This document shows positions 54,192 through 63,144 of a stretch of 64,000 nucleotides of DNA, in pieces. Positions within the stretch are counted from its first letter, which is position 1. Each line of letters opens with the position of its first letter. The notes below the pieces were generated by a model. It made no database searches. It was not told the origin of the DNA and worked only from the letters and a program-made list of their open reading frames with translations. Origin of the DNA: JAJYKC01 sp963823105 (GTDB lineage: Bacteria > Acidobacteriota > Terriglobia > Bryobacterales > Bryobacteraceae); the NCBI GenBank assembly GCA_963823105.1, contig CAWGKC010000005.1:372001-436000 (forward strand), read 5' to 3'. A program made the translations under genes and the position numbers.

Positions 54192-55628
54192 ATGTCCGAT
54201 GAAAAAAATCCCACCCGCCGCGACGCGCTGAAGACCGCGGCTGCCGCCGGCGCGGTTGCCGCGGCCGCTTTCCAGGCTCCGCGGATTCAAACCGTCCGCG
54301 CCGCCAACGATCAAATGGCGTTCGGCATCGTCGGCACGGGAGGCCGCGGATCGTATCTGTTGAAGCATCTGCTCAACGTGTCGAACGGACGCTGCGTCGC
54401 CGTTTGCGATATTCAACAGGACAAGCTGGACCGGGCCGCCGACATCATCGGCACGAATCCCACGAAATATAAAGACTACCGCGAGCTGCTGGCCGACAAG
54501 AACGTCGAAGCGGTGATCATCGCGGTGCCCTTGTTCGCGCATTTTCCGGTGACCCAGGATGCGCTCAACGCGGGCAAACACACGCTCTGCGAGAAGAGCA
54601 TCGTGTTCCAGCCGTACGAGGTGAACGCCCTTCGCGCGTTGGCCGCGCAACATCCGAAACAGGTGCTGCAAGTGGGCCTGCAACGCCGCTACAGCAAGTT
54701 TTACCAACTCGCGAAGCAGATGGTGGACAAAGGGATGCTTGGCGACGTGACGCACATTCATGCGCAATGGCACCGCAACCCAGGGTGGGTGATGAACGGC
54801 TTCAATTGGAGGCTGTATCGCGAATATTCGGGCGGCTTGGCGGCCGAGTTGGCCTCGCACCAGATCGACGTGGCGGACTGGATTTTCGGTTCGGCTCCGG
54901 AATATGTGATCGGCGTCGGCGGCCTCGATACATGGAAAGACGGCCGCGACGTCGACGACAACATCCAGCTCATCTACAAATATCCGAACAATCAGAAGCT
55001 GGTGTATAGCTCCATCACCACCAATTCGCACCTGCCCTACCTGGGTGGCACGCGGCCGGAGTTCGGCGAGATCATCATGGGCACGGCAGCGTCTCTTGAA
55101 ATCACGGTGGGAGACGGGCAGATGACCATGCCCACCGGCCTTTGGTACAAGGAGCCGCATCATGTGGCGGCCAAGCCGGCGAGCGGAAAAGAGGGCGCAG
55201 CCGCGGCAGGTGCGAGTTATGCGTTGACGTCCGGATCGAAGGGCTTGCCGCTGTTGTTGAACCGCGACGAGGTGACTGGCGACGACGGCTTCCTGGACAA
55301 GGAGATGAAATTCGCGCGGCGCTGGCTTTACAGCAAGGGTGTGATGACATCGGATGAAGACGTCAATCCGGTGGAAACGGAGCTGACTTGCTTCTTCGAC
55401 GACGCCAAGACCGGCGGACATCCAAAGGCCGATCTCGAGGTGGGCCTGCACGATTCCATCGCCGTGATGCTGTCGAACATCGCGATGAAGGAAGAGCGGC
55501 GGGTTTATTTCAACGAGATCGACAAGATGAGTTCCAGCGTCACGGCGGAAGTACACGCGGCGGACTTCGCCAAGCGCGACGCCAGTTATCGCCAGTCCCT
55601 GGCGGCCAAGAAGAAGGTGGACGTTTAG
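54192..55628 (+). CDS. Gfo/Idh/MocA family oxidoreductase with Tat signal
   Basis: A perfect ribosome binding site AAAGGAG precedes the ATG. The 478-residue protein has a Tat signal (PTRRDALKTAAAAGAVAAAA), Rossmann motif FGIVGTGGRGSYLLKHLLN, catalytic region NAGKHTLCEKSIVFQPYE (Lys of EK conserved; EKS instead of EKP), and a C-terminal alpha/beta domain. Exported members of this family act on sugars or glycosides in the periplasm; some are glycosidases using NAD as a bound cofactor. It heads the carbohydrate group. Confidence 0.85.
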   Translation: MSDEKNPTRRDALKTAAAAGAVAAAAFQAPRIQTVRAANDQMAFGIVGTGGRGSYLLKHLLNVSNGRCVAVCDIQQDKLDRAADIIGTNPTKYKDYRELLADKNVEAVIIAVPLFAHFPVTQDALNAGKHTLCEKSIVFQPYEVNALRALAAQHPKQVLQVGLQRRYSKFYQLAKQMVDKGMLGDVTHIHAQWHRNPGWVMNGFNWRLYREYSGGLAAELASHQIDVADWIFGSAPEYVIGVGGLDTWKDGRDVDDNIQLIYKYPNNQKLVYSSITTNSHLPYLGGTRPEFGEIIMGTAASLEITVGDGQMTMPTGLWYKEPHHVAAKPASGKEGAAAAGASYALTSGSKGLPLLLNRDEVTGDDGFLDKEMKFARRWLYSKGVMTSDEDVNPVETELTCFFDDAKTGGHPKADLEVGLHDSIAVMLSNIAMKEERRVYFNEIDKMSSSVTAEVHAADFAKRDASYRQSLAAKKKVDV

Positions 55629-55637
55629 CGCCGGCTC

Positions 55638-56651
55638 ATGAGCGAAACGACATACCGCAACCGCCGCGCCTTCTCTTTGGAGAATGAGCGCATTCGTATC
55701 ACCGTGCTGGTGGAAGGCGGGCACGTCGCCGAGATTTTCGATAAAGAGGCGGGCGTTAACCCGTTGTGGACTCCGCCATGGCCGTCCATTGAGCCTTCCA
55801 GTTACAGCCTCGCGCGCCATCCCGAATACGGCGCCGATTCCGAGAGCAAGCTGCTGGCCGGCATCATGGGCCACAATTTATGCCTGGATCTTTTCGGGCC
55901 GCCATCGGAGGAGGAAGCGGCGGCGGGGATGACGGTGCATGGAGAAGCCTCTGTCGTTCCCTACGCCATTTCCGTCGATGGGCCGGAGCTGACGGCGAAG
56001 GCTTCGCTGCCCGTGGCGCGGCTGGAATTTCAGCGCACCATCCGGCTGGAGGGCCGCTCCGTGCGGTTTACGGAGACGCTCGAAAATGTTTCGAACGCCG
56101 ATTACCCCGTGGCGTGGACGCAGCATGTGACACTCGGTCCGCCGTTCGTCCGCCGCGGCGAGACGGTGTTTCGCGCGCCGATCGTCCGCTCCTACTCCCT
56201 TGATGCGGGAGTGGAATTTTCCTGGCTTGACGCGTCTCGCGACCTGCGAATTTACGACTCGGCGCCCGCCTCGGCCGGATTCAGCACGCATTTAATGGAC
56301 CCGGCTCGCGGGGAGGCGTTCTTCATGGCGCATTCCGCCGCCTCTGGCGTGCTCTTCGGCTATCGTTGGAAGCGCTCCGATTTTCCCTGGCTCGGCGTTT
56401 GGGAGGAAAATCACTCCCGGCAACAGCCGCCCTGGAACGGAAGGACGCTGACTTGGGGGATGGAATTCGGCGCGTCGCCGCTGCCGGAGAGCCGCCGGAA
56501 AATGATCTCCCGGAACGGCATGTTCGGCGAGCAAGGTTACCGCTGGATTCCGGCGCGGTCCACGGCGAAAGTGGAGTATGCGGCGTTCTTCGCCGCGGCG
56601 GCTTCAATCCCCGAGCGTCTTGAGGAAGTCGAGATCGACGTTTCCGCCTGA
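55638..56651 (+). CDS. Galactose mutarotase-like (aldose 1-epimerase fold) protein
   Basis: A 337-residue beta-rich protein: MSETTYRNRRAFSLENERIRITVLVEGGHVAEIFDKEAG, EFQRTIRLEGRSVRFTETLENVSNADYPVAWTQHVTLGPPF. The EN...PVAWTQH portion matches the galactose mutarotase-like superfamily; the catalytic His could be the one in TQHVTLG. It lies 10 bases after the Gfo/Idh gene and probably works on the same sugar. The final 48 bases overlap the 3' end of the dehydratase gene on the opposite strand. Confidence 0.7.
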   Translation: MSETTYRNRRAFSLENERIRITVLVEGGHVAEIFDKEAGVNPLWTPPWPSIEPSSYSLARHPEYGADSESKLLAGIMGHNLCLDLFGPPSEEEAAAGMTVHGEASVVPYAISVDGPELTAKASLPVARLEFQRTIRLEGRSVRFTETLENVSNADYPVAWTQHVTLGPPFVRRGETVFRAPIVRSYSLDAGVEFSWLDASRDLRIYDSAPASAGFSTHLMDPARGEAFFMAHSAASGVLFGYRWKRSDFPWLGVWEENHSRQQPPWNGRTLTWGMEFGASPLPESRRKMISRNGMFGEQGYRWIPARSTAKVEYAAFFAAAASIPERLEEVEIDVSA

Positions 56652-57560
56652 GACGATCACGCCGGCGCGGCGCAAGCCCGCGGGAAGTTTCTTGAACATC
56701 ACCGCGGCCGCAGCCACAGCGCCGCTCGGCTCGACCAGCATCTTCATTCGCGTGAGCGCGAACTTCACCATTTGCCGGATCTCGTCCTCGCTCACGAGAA
56801 GAATATCCTCTACGAGACGCTGAATAATCGGGAACGTGATCGCTCCGGGGGAGGCGGCCATCAGCCCGTCGGCGGACGTTTTCGGCAAGGGGATCTCGAC
56901 TCGATGGCCCGCGCGGAAAGATAGCCAAGTGTCGTTGGCCGCTTCGGGTTCGACGCCAAAAATGCGAATCCCCGGCCGCAGCGCCGTGGCGGCTATCGAG
57001 CAACCGGAGAGAAGGCCGCCGCCGCCGGCGCAGACGGCCAGCGCGTCGAGATCGGGAATCTCTTCCAACAATTCCAGCGCCGTGGTGCCTTGGCCGGCGA
57101 TGGTCCAGGGATGGTCGTAAGGCGGGGCGAGCGTTGCGCCGGTCTCCTCGCTTATTTTCCGGCCCAGCGCTTCGCGGTCGCCCGTGGCGCGGTCGTAAGT
57201 AACGATGCGGGCGCCATAGGCTCTGGTCGCCTCCATCTTCGAACGAGGCGCGTCAGACGGCATGACGATGACGGCCGGCACGCCCGCCGCCGCCGCCGCG
57301 ATGGCGATGGCCTGCGCGTGATTGCCGGAGGAATAGGTCACCACGCCGCGCGGCAGATCGGCCTTCGGAATGGAGAAGACGAAGTTCGCCGCGCCACGCA
57401 GCTTGAACGCGCCACCGCGCTGGAAGTTCTCGCATTTGAAGAACGTTTCCACGCCGGCGATCCGGTTGAAGATGCGCGAGGTCATCACCGGCGTGCGATG
57501 GACGATGGGCGCGATGCGGGCGGCGGCGGCGCGTACGTCGCCGAGCGTGATTTCGCTCAT
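56604..57560 (-). CDS. Threonine/serine dehydratase (PLP fold type II)
   Basis: A 318-residue enzyme with the PLP-lysine in FFKCENFQRGGAFKLRGA, the phosphate loop as CAGGGGLLSG and VVTYSSGNHAQAIAIAAAAAG. Length and lack of an ACT domain indicate a catabolic threonine dehydratase or serine racemase-like enzyme. It is the last gene of a minus-strand group; its start overlaps the fucosidase stop by 4 bases. Confidence 0.88.
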   Translation of the reverse strand: MSEITLGDVRAAAARIAPIVHRTPVMTSRIFNRIAGVETFFKCENFQRGGAFKLRGAANFVFSIPKADLPRGVVTYSSGNHAQAIAIAAAAAGVPAVIVMPSDAPRSKMEATRAYGARIVTYDRATGDREALGRKISEETGATLAPPYDHPWTIAGQGTTALELLEEIPDLDALAVCAGGGGLLSGCSIAATALRPGIRIFGVEPEAANDTWLSFRAGHRVEIPLPKTSADGLMAASPGAITFPIIQRLVEDILLVSEDEIRQMVKFALTRMKMLVEPSGAVAAAAVMFKKLPAGLRRAGVIVSGGNVDLDFLKTLGD

Positions 57561-58852
57561 TCGGCCATGTCCAACTCGACGATGGTGTCGAGGGGATCGC
57601 GGGCGTTCGCGGGGATGCGCAGGAGCGTGGCGCCAGAGACGTTTTGCGTCTCCACTTGCGGGCCGCTGGGGAACACACGCGCGCCGCGGATGCCGGCGAG
57701 CGCGGGCATGGCCAGAACTTCGTCCCGCCAGTCGAGAACGTGAACGTAAACCTTATTCCCCTTCCGCGTGCTGACCCCCCAACTCCTCGGCGGAACGGGT
57801 CCGCCGCGCGTCCCGTAGATCGTTTCCCCGTTCTTGTCCAGCCAATGGCCGATGGCGTGGAGGCGCTCGACGAACTCCGGTTGGATCGTGCCGTCGGGCT
57901 TCGGCCCGATGTTCAAAAGAAAATTCGCGTTGTTGCCCGCCGCCCGCACCAGATATTGGATCAACTGATTCGCGCTCTTGAGACGCTTGTCGTTCTTGTT
58001 ATAGCCCCACGCGCCGTTGATGGTGTCGCAGGTTTCGAGCGGTAGCGATCCGATCTGCGACGTTTTGTTGAAGTCTTGCGTCGACTGGCCCGGAAGATCC
58101 TTTTCGAACATCTGAAAATCCTCGCCGTCGAACGGCTTCCGGTGATGATTGCTGCCGATGAGCGCCGCCGGCTGCAGGCCGTGAATGAGCGAGTAAGTGC
58201 GTTCCAGATGCCAATTGGCGTCGGGCTTGTCCCACATGCCGTCGAACCAGATACCGGCGATGTCGCCATAGCCGGTCAGCAGCTCGCGGAGTTGCGCGTT
58301 CATATAGTCCAGATACTTGTCGAAATCGCCTCCCGGCGGCCGTCCCGAAGAATGTCCCGTCTGGCCGAGCGGATAATAATCCGGCGAGTGCCAATCGAGT
58401 TGTGAGTAATAGAAAAACAGTTTGACGCCTTGCCGATGGCATTCCTCGGCGAGCGCCTTCAGCGGATCTTTATGGTACGGCGTGGCGTCTGCGATGTCCC
58501 ACTGGCTTTGTTTTGTGCCAAACATGGCGAAGCCGTCATGGTGCTTGCTGGTGATCGTGATGTACTTCATCCCCGCGCTTTTGGCCAGCGCCACCCAAGC
58601 GGCCGGATCGAACTTCACCGGATCGAACTGCGGCGGCAGCTTCGAATACTCCGCGACGGACATTTTGCGGTTGTTCATCACCCACTCGCCGTCGCCGAGC
58701 ACGCTGTAAACGCCCCAGTGAATGAACAGGCCGAATTTGTTGTCCTGGAACCACTGGCGCGCCTCGACGTTCTCCTTCGTTGGCCGATAATTCTGCCCGC
58801 CGAGGGACGATGCCGCGACGATCGCGGCGAGAAGGATCGTGGAAGGTCTCAT
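57557..58852 (-). CDS. Alpha-L-fucosidase, GH29
   Basis: A 431-residue exported enzyme with a Sec signal (MRPSTILLAAIVAASSLGGQ). GH29 hallmarks: ARQWFQDNKFGLFIHWGVYSV, ITITSKHHDGFAMFGTKQS and YGDIAGIWFDGMW, where the Asp of WFDG is the nucleophile. It releases fucose from glycans. The C-terminal beta domain ends near the stop, with ILRIPANARDPLDTIVELDM-like sequence. It overlaps the dehydrogenase stop (ATGA) and is probably co-transcribed with it. Confidence 0.92.
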   Translation of the reverse strand: MRPSTILLAAIVAASSLGGQNYRPTKENVEARQWFQDNKFGLFIHWGVYSVLGDGEWVMNNRKMSVAEYSKLPPQFDPVKFDPAAWVALAKSAGMKYITITSKHHDGFAMFGTKQSQWDIADATPYHKDPLKALAEECHRQGVKLFFYYSQLDWHSPDYYPLGQTGHSSGRPPGGDFDKYLDYMNAQLRELLTGYGDIAGIWFDGMWDKPDANWHLERTYSLIHGLQPAALIGSNHHRKPFDGEDFQMFEKDLPGQSTQDFNKTSQIGSLPLETCDTINGAWGYNKNDKRLKSANQLIQYLVRAAGNNANFLLNIGPKPDGTIQPEFVERLHAIGHWLDKNGETIYGTRGGPVPPRSWGVSTRKGNKVYVHVLDWRDEVLAMPALAGIRGARVFPSGPQVETQNVSGATLLRIPANARDPLDTIVELDMAE

Positions 58853-59820
58853 CAGTAACTCGCTTTCTTGTCGACCATGTTTTCGAGCGGTTCCCCTTTG
58901 CGGAAATGGTCGAAGTTCCGCAGGAAAAACCGGACCGATTGCTCCAGCCAGTCCGACGTCCGGTCGGCGCAGTGCGGCGAAACCAGCACGTTCGGCATTG
59001 AAAAGAACGGATGGCCTTCGGGCAGCGGCTCGTTTTCGAAAACGTCCAGCGCAGCGCCGCGCAATCGGCCTTCTCGAAGAGCGCGCAGCAAGGCCGATTC
59101 CTCAATCACCGATCCGCGGCCGACGTTGACGATCACCGCCTCGCTCTTCATCGCCGCGAATTCTTTTTCGCCGATCATGCCCCGCGTCTCCGGCGTCCCC
59201 GGCGCGGCCACCACGACGTAATCGCATCGCGCCAGCATTTGGCCAAGCGCCTCGGGCCCGAAAGTGGCATCGGCGATCGAGTCGCCGCCGGAGAGGGCGG
59301 TGCGGCGGCGCAATGCGAGCACGGTCATGCCCAAGCCATGCGCCAGTTGCGCGGCGGCCCGTCCGATCTCGCCATAGCCAACGATCCCCACCACTTTTCC
59401 ATACGCCTCGGTTACTTCAAAGGGCTCCCAACGCCCCGCGCGCTGATTGGCCAGCATCCGGGGAACGTCCTTGGCGAAGTAAAGAATTCCGAGCAGCGCG
59501 AACTCGGCGAGCGATCGTTTATAGACTCCGCGGGAGTTGGTCAGTGGCACCGGACTCGCTGCGAACTCCGGTGTCAGCAGATGCTCGACGCCCGCCGATA
59601 GCGTATGAACCCACCGCGCCCGCCGCGCGAACGGCCACGCGAGTTGAAACGGATCGCCGGTGAAATAAGCGCTCAAAATCACGTCCGCCCACTGCGCTTC
59701 GGAGCGAATGACATCGGGATCGAGCGTCAACGTCCACGCGACCTCTTCCGTGAAATTCTTCAGGCCGCGCAGTTGCGGTTCCTCGCTGTCACCCAACATT
59801 AATAAACGGATAGAATCCAT
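58852..59820 (-). CDS. D-2-hydroxyacid dehydrogenase
   Basis: The ATG at 59820 (MDSIRLLMLGDSEEPQ) gives 322 residues; longer frames upstream are not protein-like. NAD-binding YGKVVGIVGYGEIGRAAAQLA, and catalytic Arg in VNVGRGSVI, Glu in ALDVFENEPLPE and His in NVLVSPHCAD. It reduces 2-oxoacids or oxidises D-2-hydroxyacids; the precise substrate is unknown. First gene of the group dehydrogenase - fucosidase - dehydratase. Confidence 0.88.
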   Translation of the reverse strand: MDSIRLLMLGDSEEPQLRGLKNFTEEVAWTLTLDPDVIRSEAQWADVILSAYFTGDPFQLAWPFARRARWVHTLSAGVEHLLTPEFAASPVPLTNSRGVYKRSLAEFALLGILYFAKDVPRMLANQRAGRWEPFEVTEAYGKVVGIVGYGEIGRAAAQLAHGLGMTVLALRRRTALSGGDSIADATFGPEALGQMLARCDYVVVAAPGTPETRGMIGEKEFAAMKSEAVIVNVGRGSVIEESALLRALREGRLRGAALDVFENEPLPEGHPFFSMPNVLVSPHCADRTSDWLEQSVRFFLRNFDHFRKGEPLENMVDKKASY

Positions 59821-59896
59821 GCGAAAAACGAATGTATCATAGCTCCTTCGCCCGATTTCGCTCTGCGCGGGGCGCGGTCTCGGGCATGATGGAACT

Positions 59897-61441
59897 ATGC
59901 GCAGGTACGCGGCGGTGGATATAGGCAGCAATTCCGTCCGGATGATGGCGGCCGAAGTTTCGCCCGACGGCGTCCTACGAACTCTCGCTACCGACCGCCA
60001 AGTGATTCGGCTGGGCCTGAGCGTCTTCCGGTCCGGACGGGTCGAGCGCCAGGCGATCGAGGACGCCTGCGTCACTCTGCGAAGGATGGCGCAGGCCTAC
60101 GCCAAACTGGATGTGCTGGCCGTGCGCGCCGTGGCCACCAGCGCGGTGCGCGACGCCGGCAATCAACGCGAATTCCTGCAGCGCGCCTCGGAGGCGTTGG
60201 GAGCGCCGGTGGAAATCATCTCGGGGCAGGAGGAGGCCCGGCTCATCCATCTCGGCGTGCAGCGGCGCTGGCCTCATCCGAATCGACGCGTGTTGATGGT
60301 GGATGTGGGAGGCGGAAGCGCCGAAATCATTCTCAGCGAAGGTGGCACCTTGGCGGAGGCGCACTCGAAGCCTCTGGGCGCGGTTCGCCTGACCGAGGTG
60401 TTTCTTAAAAGCGACCCGCCGTCGGCGCTGGAGCTGCGCCAGATGACCGAGTACATCGACGAAAAGCTGGCCGCGCCGCTCGCGCGCATCGGGCGCGGGC
60501 GCTTCGATCGATTCATCGCCACCTCCGCAACCGCCGCGGCGATTGTTTGCGCCGTGAACCGCGTTCCCCGCGCCAGCCGCGACGCCGCCGACCGCCTGCG
60601 GGCCTCCACCGCTCAACTTCGCCGTTTCTCCCACGACGTGAACGCCAAGAGTCTCGCCGGCCGCCGTAAAACGCTAGGCATCGGGCCTCGCCGCGCGGAG
60701 ATCATCGTCGCCGGCGCGGCGGTTTTTCTGCGTGTTCTCGAAAGTTTCGAGATCCCGTCGTTGTTCTATTCGGCGGCGGGCGTTCGCGACGGCATCGTCG
60801 CCGACCTCGCGGCGCGGGGCGTCGGCCGCGAGTTTTCCCGGCTCAGCCGCGACCAACGGCGGACGGTGGAGTCGCTCGCCCGCCGCTTCGGAGTCGCCCT
60901 CCCTCACGCCCGCCAAGTGGCCCGCCTCGGCCATCATCTGTTTGAGGCGCTCCAGCCCCTCCACAAGCTGCCTCCGCAGTTCGGAAAGCTGTTGGAAGCC
61001 TCCGCCTACTTACACGACACAGGCCACTACGTCAGCGACACCAGCCATCACAAACATTCTTTCTATCTGATCGCCAACTCCGATCTTCCCGGTTTCACCG
61101 ACGCCGAACGCTATCTGGTGGCCACGCTGTGCCGTTATCACCGGAAGAGCATGCCCGCCTTGCGCCATCCCTCTTATGAGTCGATGGACGCCGATACCCG
61201 GCGAGCCGTGGTCCTGCTGACTCCGCTTTTGCGGCTGGCCGACAGCCTCGATCGCAGTCACGATCAGCGGTTGGAGAACATCGAAGTCGCTCTCAAGAAC
61301 GGAAACGTTTCCGTGACACTCGACGCCACCGCCGAGTCCGATCTGGAGATTTGGGCGGCCGGCCGGGTGGCGGGCTTCTTCCGGGAGGTGTATCAAGTGG
61401 ACCTGACGGTCGAACGAGGGAAGGGAAGCGCGGCCCGGTAA
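59897..61441 (+). CDS. ppx: Ppx/GppA family phosphatase with HD domain
   Basis: A 514-residue protein. N-terminal ASKHA phosphatase motifs YAAVDIGSNSVRMMAAEV, GQEEARLIHLGV and RVLMVDVGGGSAEIIL; the C-terminal HD-type domain has LLEASAYLHDTGHYVSDTSHHKHSFYLI. It hydrolyses polyphosphate and/or pppGpp. It diverges from the hydroxyacid dehydrogenase across 76 bases. Polyphosphate kinase is not in view. Confidence 0.9.
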   Translation: MRRYAAVDIGSNSVRMMAAEVSPDGVLRTLATDRQVIRLGLSVFRSGRVERQAIEDACVTLRRMAQAYAKLDVLAVRAVATSAVRDAGNQREFLQRASEALGAPVEIISGQEEARLIHLGVQRRWPHPNRRVLMVDVGGGSAEIILSEGGTLAEAHSKPLGAVRLTEVFLKSDPPSALELRQMTEYIDEKLAAPLARIGRGRFDRFIATSATAAAIVCAVNRVPRASRDAADRLRASTAQLRRFSHDVNAKSLAGRRKTLGIGPRRAEIIVAGAAVFLRVLESFEIPSLFYSAAGVRDGIVADLAARGVGREFSRLSRDQRRTVESLARRFGVALPHARQVARLGHHLFEALQPLHKLPPQFGKLLEASAYLHDTGHYVSDTSHHKHSFYLIANSDLPGFTDAERYLVATLCRYHRKSMPALRHPSYESMDADTRRAVVLLTPLLRLADSLDRSHDQRLENIEVALKNGNVSVTLDATAESDLEIWAAGRVAGFFREVYQVDLTVERGKGSAAR

Positions 61442-61449
61442 CCCCGCTC

Positions 61450-62640
61450 CTACCAGAAATGACTGGCCACGGCGGTCGCCGACGCCGGGCTTCCCGAAAT
61501 CACCTTCACGTGCAGCACCAATTGAAGATTCTTCGTCGTCCAGCCCGGAGGAGCGCCTCGTAGCGCGTCCTGGAGCAGTTCCGGATTGCTAACCAAGTCC
61601 GCCGCGGCCTCGGTTCCATACTGCGTGATCCCGGAAATCTCCACCAGCATCGAGCGCGTGTCGGGATGGAAGAGGCGGGACACGATGGCGTAATCTTCGT
61701 CGGTATGCCGGTCCGCGCCAAGATTCGGAAGATACCACCGCGTCGGTTTTCCGTTGTCCAGAATCATAGCGGGCCGCTGGGAGATGTCGATGAAGTAGCG
61801 CAGTTCCTTGCTCATCTCCTTCCAGCGCGAATAAGAGTAGCCGATGAAAATCGCGGGAGAAGAGCGCAAATCCTTAAACGTCACTTCGTTGCCGATCCGC
61901 ACATTGTAGGCGCGCCCCATGCGCGTCAGCATCGCCGCCAGATGCGCCGCCGCCATCAAATCCCCCCCGCCGACGAACTGATCGCTGAGGCGGGTGAAAT
62001 CCTCTACCCGCGGCGCCTCGCCCGGTTTGCGATCCATCGCGTAGACGTCGGGGACATACGCCGCGCACAACAACGCCGGGGAGGCGCCAGCCAGCACAGG
62101 CGCCCAAAATTGGTCGAGAACCGAAGCCGGCTTGCGCTGAAGAATTCGAGCGGCCGCCGTTACGGCCGCGGCCACGGCCAGCGCCGTGACCACGCCTATC
62201 AAAAAATAGGCCGCGGGCCGCCTGACGCGCGCCGTCCAAATCGAAGGATCGCGTTCGGCGAGCGCCGGGGCGGCCGCGGCGGAAACCACGAAATCCGGCA
62301 CATATCCGCCCGCTGGAAGCTCGATCCGGATCCCATCGCCCTTGCCTTCGCCGGCATAGTACAGCCCCAGGCGTTTACGGACTTCCCCCGCCTTCACCCT
62401 GACAGTCGCGTCGTCGCTGGGATCGTAGCTCGGCGGGCGGCCGAAGGCTTCGATGCCAATCGTTCGCTCTTTCAGGATGCCGGTTTTCCCCCCGAGTGTA
62501 TTTTCGACTACGAAGCGCAGGAAGTCCTGGCAGCGTTTACTCGCGCGAAATTCGTGGCTTTCAAGCACCTTCTGCAGTTCGGCGCGCACTTCGAGGTCGC
62601 CAATTCCATCAGAATCCCCGAGCGTCCTTCCGTCAGCCAT
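61450..62640 (-). CDS. Membrane-anchored winged-helix regulator-like protein
   Basis: A 396-residue protein in three parts. Residues about 20-120 form a DNA-binding-like domain: FRASKRCQDFLRFVVENTLG then LKERTIGIEAFGRPPSYDPS and ATVRVKAGEVRKRLGLYY, ending IRIELPAGGYVPDF, which resembles the recognition helix and C-terminal hairpin of OmpR-type winged helices. Residues 142-166 are a single membrane helix. Residues 170-396 form a periplasmic domain (LLCAAYVPDVYAMDRK...TFKDLRSSPAIFIGYSYSRWKEM). The architecture resembles ToxR/CadC one-component sensors. It is divergent from the TonB receptor. Confidence 0.7.
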   Translation of the reverse strand: MADGRTLGDSDGIGDLEVRAELQKVLESHEFRASKRCQDFLRFVVENTLGGKTGILKERTIGIEAFGRPPSYDPSDDATVRVKAGEVRKRLGLYYAGEGKGDGIRIELPAGGYVPDFVVSAAAAPALAERDPSIWTARVRRPAAYFLIGVVTALAVAAAVTAAARILQRKPASVLDQFWAPVLAGASPALLCAAYVPDVYAMDRKPGEAPRVEDFTRLSDQFVGGGDLMAAAHLAAMLTRMGRAYNVRIGNEVTFKDLRSSPAIFIGYSYSRWKEMSKELRYFIDISQRPAMILDNGKPTRWYLPNLGADRHTDEDYAIVSRLFHPDTRSMLVEISGITQYGTEAAADLVSNPELLQDALRGAPPGWTTKNLQLVLHVKVISGSPASATAVASHFW

Positions 62641-62698
62641 ATTTCGCCAAGTGGTACCCCAAACCGAATTGTCATGATTTTAGCACGACCGGAATTGC

Positions 62699-62750
62699 TG
62701 TAACGGCCTGATTCGGAGCACGTTCACCCATGTTGCAAACAGCCGTTACA
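62699..62750. repeat. Inverted repeat TGTAACGGC ... GCCGTTACA
   Basis: Perfect 9-base arms at 62699-62707 and 62742-62750, separated by 34 bases, lie about 86 bases upstream of the receptor -35 and close to the start of the divergent regulator gene. It could be a pair of half-sites for a dimeric regulator, possibly the adjacent membrane protein. Confidence 0.5.
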
Positions 62751-62835
62751 ACAGAATCGCAGCGGTTGCAGACTGGACAATGGCGACGAGGAGACGCCTA
62801 ATGGAAAGACAGGATTGACAGAGACTAGAAAAGAC

Positions 62836-62865
62836 TTGACATTGAATCATTTTTCGTACTATGCT
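62836..62865 (+). promoter_or_regulatory. Sigma-70 type promoter for the TonB receptor
   Basis: TTGACA at 62836-62841 is a perfect -35 box; TATGCT at 62860-62865 (18-base spacer, 4 of 6 matches) is the likely -10. Transcription would start near 62872, giving a leader of about 270 bases. Confidence 0.65.
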
Positions 62866-63144
62866 GTGCCATCGCTCGACTCTCGCAAGGGCACGCGCTC
62901 GCACGTTTTTGGGCGCGGAGTTATCTTAGGCCGGTTCACGGCATTATGCTAGAAAGCGTTTGTAACGGGTTTGCGCCAGCAGGAGTACGTGCTTTGCCTG
63001 CGCGATTCTTGCCGTTCTGATTGACGTCGGCGAGGTTTGGCCTCTTCCTCCTAAGTAGAAGGAAAAAAGCCCATGAAACCACGAAAGCGGTTGTTGAACT
63101 GAGATAGCAGTTACTACAGTACTTGGACCGGTGCATCCGGCAGA

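Larger units (their letters stand above)
62641..63144. other. Control region between the membrane regulator and the TonB receptor
   Basis: This 504-base gap has no gene. It contains a 9-base inverted repeat (62699-62750), a strong promoter pointing toward the receptor (62836-62865) and a leader of about 270 bases before the receptor ATG at 63145. The leader holds only short unlikely frames and no hairpin I can firmly draw. Confidence 0.5.
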
